Assembly (NCBI GenBank): GCA_005877855.1 | Contig: VBOF01000007.1 | Location: forward strand, 1-18,795 | DNA from: Nitrospirota bacterium | Lineage (GTDB): Bacteria > Nitrospirota > Nitrospiria > Nitrospirales > NS-4 | Length of the DNA stretch: 18,795 bases | Direction of reading: 5' to 3' | Shown here: positions 14,562-18,795 of the stretch, in pieces | Position numbering within the stretch: the stretch's first letter is position 1 | How the letters are laid out: each line of letters starts with the position of its first letter | Position numbers and translations under genes: made by a program | Notes under the pieces: generated by a model | Told to the model about the DNA's origin: nothing | Database searches by the model: none | Seen by the model: only the letters and a program-made list of their open reading frames with translations

Positions 14562-14882
14562 ATGGGCGAAAACAAAAAGCAGTTCAAACGGGAGTTTCCC
14601 AGGCGGCATGTCTATATCCCTTGTCGGCTGGCCTGGCAAGACCACCGGGTGTCAGGGACGACCGTAGATGTGTCCTACATGGGAGTCGCCGTCTCGATCC
14701 CGGGGACCGAGGAGGTCCGTCGGAAGGAAGCCGTAATCCACATTGCTGAGGGAATTGTGTTGCGGGCGCAGCCGGTTTACGTCCAGCATCGGCTGGACAG
14801 TCAACGCGCCGGCTTCAAGGTCATGCACATCGAAAGCGGGGATCTGGAGTGGGGAAAGCTCTGCTATGTGCCGCAGTGGTGA
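14562..14882 (+). CDS. Single-domain PilZ protein (cyclic-di-GMP receptor)
   Basis: This 106-residue protein is essentially one PilZ domain. It has the arginine motif (KREFPRR, then YIPCRLAW) and the second binding motif VDVSYMG, a form of the D/NxSxxG signature, with the expected spacing of about 30 residues. Both parts needed to hold c-di-GMP are present, so it should bind the second messenger and pass the signal to a partner protein. No output domain is attached. The ATG at 14562 is preceded by an in-frame TAG and lacks a recognisable Shine-Dalgarno sequence, so expression may be low. It stands alone between two terminator-bearing repeats. Together with the GEMM riboswitches it makes c-di-GMP a theme of the window. 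Confidence 0.85.
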   Translation: MGENKKQFKREFPRRHVYIPCRLAWQDHRVSGTTVDVSYMGVAVSIPGTEEVRRKEAVIHIAEGIVLRAQPVYVQHRLDSQRAGFKVMHIESGDLEWGKLCYVPQW

Positions 14883-14900
14883 CGGATGGATCAGCTCCAC

Positions 14901-14971
14901 AGGCCTTGTAAGCAGACGGGGCGCTTGTTTTGGGGCGGCCCTGGGAAGTTCCCAGGGCCGCCTGTTTCTCT
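14901..14971 (+). terminator. Very strong intrinsic terminator with repeated leader, copy 2
   Basis: A perfect hairpin spans 14934-14962: GGCGGCCCTGGGAA, one G, TTCCCAGGGCCGCC. It is followed by TGTTTCTCTT. The preceding AGGCCTTGTAAGCAG and TTGTTTT...GGGGCGGCC match copy 1 at 14401. It ends the PilZ transcript. On the minus strand no T-tract follows, so it is probably not a terminator for the opposite gene at 15093. The bases from 14972 to 15092 show nothing clear. Confidence 0.9.
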
Positions 14972-15092
14972 TCGGTTGAGTCTGGACAAGACCAAGCATG
15001 TAACTTAGGAACCGCATTAGCACGCGCGCCCAAGCGCCAACTGAGATCTTGGCAACAGGGCACCTCGCGGCGGCCCTGGTTGTCAGAGCGAA

Positions 15093-15728
15093 CTAGAAGT
15101 TGATCACCCCGTCGATCTTGATAAAGGCCACCCCAGTATCTCTCGTAAAGGTGGCCGTCAGGCTCCCTCCCCCGACGGCGCTAGCGAACCGGCCCGTCCC
15201 CCCAGTGATGCGGTACGTGCCGTTATACTGTAAGGCCGAGCCGCTCCCGCCCTCCTCGCAGAGCAAGCCCACGGTGTTGAAATTGATGACATCTCCATTG
15301 GCTGCAGTGACCGTCCCCGTGCCAGCGGCGGCGAAACAATGTCCAGGAGGAACACCAGCGGCAGTCGTGTTGTCTAGGGATGTGAAGCCGGCTTCGACGC
15401 TGAAGGTGTAGGTGCTGTTGCCGAGGCGCTGACCGAGCACCGACACCGTATCCGCCGATCCGCTTGAAGTGAGCGTGCAATCCGCAACAAGTTCTGTTGG
15501 GCAGGTGCCGCCCACGTCCCCGCTTCCGATGACCCGCCAATCCAGCACATGCTCGGCGGCGGCCGCGGGCCCGACCGCGACGATGGGGCCACCCGCCACA
15601 ACGACAAGTAGAGCGACCAGTAAAGCGAGCGTTGGCTTCATACGGTATGGCTTCATTGGCTTCTCATTTCCCAGTGGGTGCCGTTGGATTTTCAATCGAG
15701 TGGATTGTCCTCTGCTTGAGTCCATCAT
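15093..15728 (-). CDS. Secreted beta-barrel-like protein of unknown function
   Basis: This 211-residue minus-strand protein has a hydrophobic signal (MKPTLALLVALLVVVAGGPIVAVGPAAAA; the core is visible after residue 30) and a mature part rich in beta, Gly and Thr. The ending YNGTYRITGGTGRFASAVGGGSLTATF...FIKIDGVINF resembles small barrel or lipocalin-like exported proteins that share an ITGGTGRFA signature. Four cysteines (GGTCPTELVADC, GHCF, LLCEE) could form two disulfides. The ATG at 15728 has an excellent AAGGAGG, but it adds about 29 residues before the signal peptide. Internal ATGs at 15656 and 15641 give a more usual signal length. It is transcribed divergently from the beta-helix gene at 15919. 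Its role is unknown. Confidence 0.75.
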   Translation of the reverse strand: MMDSSRGQSTRLKIQRHPLGNEKPMKPYRMKPTLALLVALLVVVAGGPIVAVGPAAAAEHVLDWRVIGSGDVGGTCPTELVADCTLTSSGSADTVSVLGQRLGNSTYTFSVEAGFTSLDNTTAAGVPPGHCFAAAGTGTVTAANGDVINFNTVGLLCEEGGSGSALQYNGTYRITGGTGRFASAVGGGSLTATFTRDTGVAFIKIDGVINF

Positions 15729-15908
15729 GATGCCCCTCCTTCACCAGGATCTCAGTGGCGATCTGCATCACGCCCTTTCTTGGAGTCCCACTAAAGCATG
15801 GACGAGACCTCCTGCCAATCCCGTCTTTTCCTCATTTGAAGGCCGTGGAACACGTGACGGAGGGGTGGGAAGTTGAGGGGCATTGATAACACAACGATCA
15901 ACTTCTAT

Positions 15909-15938
15909 CATATGGGTAATGAGCATATGGGTAATGAG
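15909..15938 (+). repeat. Perfect 15-bp tandem duplication over the start of a gene
   Basis: CATATGGGTAATGAG occurs twice back to back (15909-15923 and 15924-15938). Each unit carries an in-frame ATG (15919 and 15934), so the duplication created a second possible start and adds five codons (MSIWV) to the N-terminus. It looks like a recent slippage event. Confidence 0.9.
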
Positions 15939-17793
15939 ACGAAAAACGCTGCTTCTGTTTTCCCTCATCTTGCTTTGCCTTTCGACCGATTCCGATGCAC
16001 AGCCCAATCCATCGCCTAGAGAAATTATAGGTGTCGATCGAAGGATCGACTGGAGCCAGGCTGGTATACCCGGAAGCATTCCGAATCGTACCGCTTTCTG
16101 CGCCACGCTGAATCCCGGCGCGACGGCCGCGCAGATCAACAGCGCGATCGCGGCCTGCCCCAGCGGGCAGGTAGTCTTTCTCAGCGCCGGCACCTACAAC
16201 CTCTCGGCCGGGATCGACTTTGCCGGGAAGAGCAACGTGACGCTTCGCGGGGCGGGCCCCGATCTGACGACGTTGGTCTTCACTGGGAACGTGAACTGTT
16301 GGGGACAAAGCGCGAGTATTTGCGTCAGGAATGCGGACTTGCATTGGATAGGCGGACCGGCTCACTCCACGACCTGGACGGCAGGCTACGCCAAAGGAAC
16401 GACTCAAATCACGCTTGGGAGCACGGCCGGCCTCTCGGTGGGGAGCCTCCTCATCCTCGACCAAGACAATGATACGACAGACACCGGCGGGGTGTATGTC
16501 TGTGACACCAACACCGCCTGTGCGACAGACACAAGCTCCAGCTCCAGCTCTCCTGGTCGCAACCTCAATGGCGTCGATCGAAACCAGCAGCAATTCGTGC
16601 AGGTGGCGGCCATCAAGGGGACGAGGGTTACCATCTCCCCGGGTCTCTACATGCCGAACTGGAGATCGTCGCAGAACCCGGGCGCGTGGTGGGCGAGGAC
16701 GAAAGCGACGCTAGACGGGATCGAAAATATGACGCTGGATCACACCACCGGCGGCGCAAAGGGCGGTATTCTCTTCCTCAACGCCTACAAGTGCTGGGTC
16801 AAGAACGTCAAGTCTCTGAAGGCTAATCGGAACCACGTATGGCTTTACCAGACGGCGCGTACCGTCGTCCGGGACACCTACTTCTATGGGACCCAGAACG
16901 CTTTGGCGCTCAGTTACGGCGTCGAGTCCTTCATGGGTTCTGATAATCTTATCGAGAACAACATTTTCCAGCGCGTGACCGCTCCGGTTCTTATGGGGAA
17001 CTCCTCCGGGACCGTCGTGGGCTACAACTTTTTCACAGACCACTATTACGACGTAGCATCCTGGATGACCACCAGCATTGATGCGCACGATGCCGGCACC
17101 GGGATGAACCTGTTCGAAGGCAACGAGGGGAACGGATTCCTCGAGGACAACATTCACGGCAGCCACAATTTCGCCACAGTCTTCCGCAACCAATTCACGG
17201 GGTTGGAGCCGGGCAAGCGCCTACAAACTAATGCGATCATCCTGATGGCGCACAGCCGATACGCCAATATCGTTGGCAATGTCCTCGGGACATCCGGCTA
17301 CCACACGGTCTACGAACACTCGCAGGCGTCTGGCCACACGGGCTCTCCCGACAAGTCTATTTATCTCTTGGGATGGTCAGGGGTCCAGGGAAAGACCGCG
17401 GGTGGCATGCCGTACGATCCGCTCGTCGCAAGCACCCTGCTCCGCTGGGGCAACTTCGATTACGTGACGAAGCAAGCGCAATGGAACTCGGCGGAGATAC
17501 CTGCCGGCAATGCCGTCCCAGCCGATCGCACTTTGCCTTCCTCCCTCTATCTTTCCTCAAAACCGAAATGGTGGGGCACGATGCCGTGGCCGGCCATCGG
17601 TCCCGATGTCACCGGCGGCCAGGATCCATCTGGACACGTGTACGCGAATCCCGCTCAAGTCTGCTACAACGTCACTCCCAAGGACAGCCATGGCATCTTG
17701 ATCTTCAACGCAGACAGGTGCTACCAACAATCTCCGCCCGCACCACGACGAACTTCAGGGTTCAATGATCTTCCCCTCATGCCGGACACATGA
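15919..17793 (+). CDS. Secreted beta-helix protein, paralogue of the giant surface protein
   Basis: The 624-residue protein has a signal peptide (RRKTLLLFSLILLCLSTDSDAQ) and one pectate-lyase-like right-handed beta-helix. It aligns with residues about 39-607 of the 1471-residue protein along its whole length: DWSQAGIPGSIPNRT, NPGATAAQINSAIAACPSGQVVF, NVTLRGAGPDLT, ISPGLYMPNWRSSQNPGAWWA, GMNLFEGN, HSRYANIVGNVLG, KSIYLLGW, MPWPAIGPDVTGG and HGILIFNADRCY. It lacks the Ig, FN3 and LamG tail and stops 20 residues after the helix. ATG 15919 is the first ATG in frame; ATG 15934 gives the tightest signal peptide, and a TTG at 15883 is also open. None has a well-placed Shine-Dalgarno, and no riboswitch precedes it. 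Probably a matrix or glycan-acting protein; activity is unproven. Its 3' end overlaps the convergent gene by 39 bases. Confidence 0.87.
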   Translation: MSIWVMRRKTLLLFSLILLCLSTDSDAQPNPSPREIIGVDRRIDWSQAGIPGSIPNRTAFCATLNPGATAAQINSAIAACPSGQVVFLSAGTYNLSAGIDFAGKSNVTLRGAGPDLTTLVFTGNVNCWGQSASICVRNADLHWIGGPAHSTTWTAGYAKGTTQITLGSTAGLSVGSLLILDQDNDTTDTGGVYVCDTNTACATDTSSSSSSPGRNLNGVDRNQQQFVQVAAIKGTRVTISPGLYMPNWRSSQNPGAWWARTKATLDGIENMTLDHTTGGAKGGILFLNAYKCWVKNVKSLKANRNHVWLYQTARTVVRDTYFYGTQNALALSYGVESFMGSDNLIENNIFQRVTAPVLMGNSSGTVVGYNFFTDHYYDVASWMTTSIDAHDAGTGMNLFEGNEGNGFLEDNIHGSHNFATVFRNQFTGLEPGKRLQTNAIILMAHSRYANIVGNVLGTSGYHTVYEHSQASGHTGSPDKSIYLLGWSGVQGKTAGGMPYDPLVASTLLRWGNFDYVTKQAQWNSAEIPAGNAVPADRTLPSSLYLSSKPKWWGTMPWPAIGPDVTGGQDPSGHVYANPAQVCYNVTPKDSHGILIFNADRCYQQSPPAPRRTSGFNDLPLMPDT

Positions 17794-18795
17794 GGCTACA
17801 ACACCAGCTCCGGGCCGTACCTTCTCACTGGCAGTAGTGGTGAGCTTCCGCGCCCTGTCTCTCATTATGGGGTCCGATTTAACTGCCCGTTTCCACTGCA
17901 GTTGCAGCGTTCCCCGTAGCCGCAGGCGCCGTGCGACCTTATTCATTCTTACACGGCACGGTTCCTCGATATACCGGTACGTGACGAACGACACACCGAA
18001 CACCGCCGCGAGCATCAAGCAATAGAGAAGATCGCCCACAATGATATTACTCCCAATGAACGTGACGTCGCCGACGGTCACATAGCTGAGCCCAAAGCCA
18101 TAGTGCGCGACCATCGAGAACGCTACCTGCACTATCGCGTGGGACAGATAGATCGAATACGAGAGTGTCCCGGCCAGAGCGAATGGTCTTGACTTCAGCA
18201 CTCGAGAGATCAACCCTGTCTCGTAAGAAAAGACCCAGACGACGACCCCGAATAACATGGGCGCGAGCGTCGAATAAGGGCTCTCCTTGCCGAATGCTGA
18301 AACAAACTCATACAGTGCTATGAGGGCCCCGACTTCCAATACGGATACCGCTATCCTGTTGCTCAGGAGAGATGCTGCAACTGGTCGCCGTTTTAGTGCT
18401 TCAACGATGTCGAGAGCGAGGACTCCCACCACAAATCCGTAGATGCATCTCACGATCCCGAAGTCGTAAGTAGTATCGATATACGCGGGAGAGATGGCCG
18501 CGATCACCAACGGCGAGACCGCGACGATCCCAATTTTGGCCATCCGCGAGCTCCTTGGTGATAGTGCAACCACACAGCACAACGCAAACAGAACGTTCGT
18601 ATAAAATTCTGTGCTGATACTCCAACTGGGGAAGTTCCACGTCAATGAGTTGTGCAAACCGAGTGAGTGCACGAGCAGCAGATTCGTGATGAGCGCGTAC
18701 AGGCTCATTGACGGGCCAAACGCAGGGTGGCCAAGCACCTGGCCTGGGAATTGTGATGCCCACATTCTCGCCGACTCGTACAAAAGCCAGACGAG
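17755..18795 (-). CDS. Acyltransferase 3 family membrane protein, 5' end outside the window
   Basis: The frame is open from the right edge to a TGA at 17755-17757, and the N-terminus is missing; a TTG at 18783 is probably internal. The visible 346 residues contain about eight hydrophobic segments. Signatures of the OafA/acyltransferase-3 family include WNFPSWSISTEFYTNVLF, LSYSIYLSHAIVQV and RYIEEPCR near the end. Such enzymes O-acylate surface polysaccharides or lipopolysaccharide in the inner membrane. The N-terminal catalytic histidine region of the family lies beyond the edge and cannot be checked. The basic C-terminal tail (about 55 residues after RYIEEP) is cytoplasmic-looking and not conserved. 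It runs convergently to the beta-helix gene and overlaps it by 39 bases. It may belong to an exopolysaccharide cluster to the right. Confidence 0.85.
   Translation of the reverse strand, partial: LVWLLYESARMWASQFPGQVLGHPAFGPSMSLYALITNLLLVHSLGLHNSLTWNFPSWSISTEFYTNVLFALCCVVALSPRSSRMAKIGIVAVSPLVIAAISPAYIDTTYDFGIVRCIYGFVVGVLALDIVEALKRRPVAASLLSNRIAVSVLEVGALIALYEFVSAFGKESPYSTLAPMLFGVVVWVFSYETGLISRVLKSRPFALAGTLSYSIYLSHAIVQVAFSMVAHYGFGLSYVTVGDVTFIGSNIIVGDLLYCLMLAAVFGVSFVTYRYIEEPCRVRMNKVARRLRLRGTLQLQWKRAVKSDPIMRDRARKLTTTASEKVRPGAGVVASCVRHEGKIIEP

Noticed and set aside
14934..14962. Perfect hairpin considered as a bidirectional terminator for the minus-strand gene
   Set aside because: On the minus strand the hairpin is followed by CCAAAACA, not a T-tract, and it lies about 130 bases beyond that gene's stop.

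Overview
The window is a GC-rich bacterial chromosome segment with tightly packed signalling genes on the left and secreted or surface proteins on the right. No rRNA, tRNA or universal marker is present, so taxonomy is a guess. An RsbRST module wired to a two-component system, GEMM-I riboswitches, choice-of-anchor/post-COAP exoproteins and a sigma-54 activator would fit Nitrospirota, Methylomirabilota or a deltaproteobacterial-type lineage. I favour Nitrospira-like, with low confidence.

Positions 1-4607 hold a promoter-like site and a six-gene operon with overlapping or near-abutting genes: an RsbR-type co-antagonist, RsbS, the RsbT switch kinase, a small SpoIIE/PP2C phosphatase (RsbX-like), a PAS histidine kinase whose N-terminus looks like the RsbT-binding domain of RsbU, and a LuxR/NarL-type response regulator. 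I read this as a stressosome-like partner-switching module whose output is a two-component system instead of an RsbU phosphatase and sigma-B. Next (4788-5498) is an orphan OmpR-type response regulator. A near-perfect sigma-54 -24/-12 element sits so close to its ATG that the mRNA would be almost leaderless.

Positions 5500-11605 contain two secreted-protein genes, a 250-residue unknown and a 1471-residue beta-helix/Ig/FN3/LamG protein. Each is preceded by a copy of the same upstream cassette of about 250 bp, ending in a GEMM-I (cyclic-di-GMP) riboswitch. The stems of the two riboswitches differ in sequence but stay paired (covariation). The second copy is canonical and the first has a diverged core.

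Positions 11614-15100 contain a large perfect inverted repeat, an NtrC-family sigma-54 activator, a frame-disrupted choice-of-anchor-P/post-COAP-1 exoprotein gene, and a small PilZ-domain (c-di-GMP receptor) gene lying between two copies of a repeat that carries an intrinsic terminator. Positions 15093-18795 contain a minus-strand secreted barrel-like protein, a second beta-helix exoprotein paralogous to the first 600 residues of the 1471-residue protein, and the 3' part of a membrane acyltransferase 3 gene that runs off the right edge.

Read together, the window suggests control of surface or matrix proteins by c-di-GMP (two riboswitches and a PilZ protein), next to a stress-sensing partner-switch/phosphorelay module and sigma-54-linked regulators. 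No GGDEF, EAL or HD-GYP enzyme is encoded here. The functional link between the left and right halves is inferred from proximity only.
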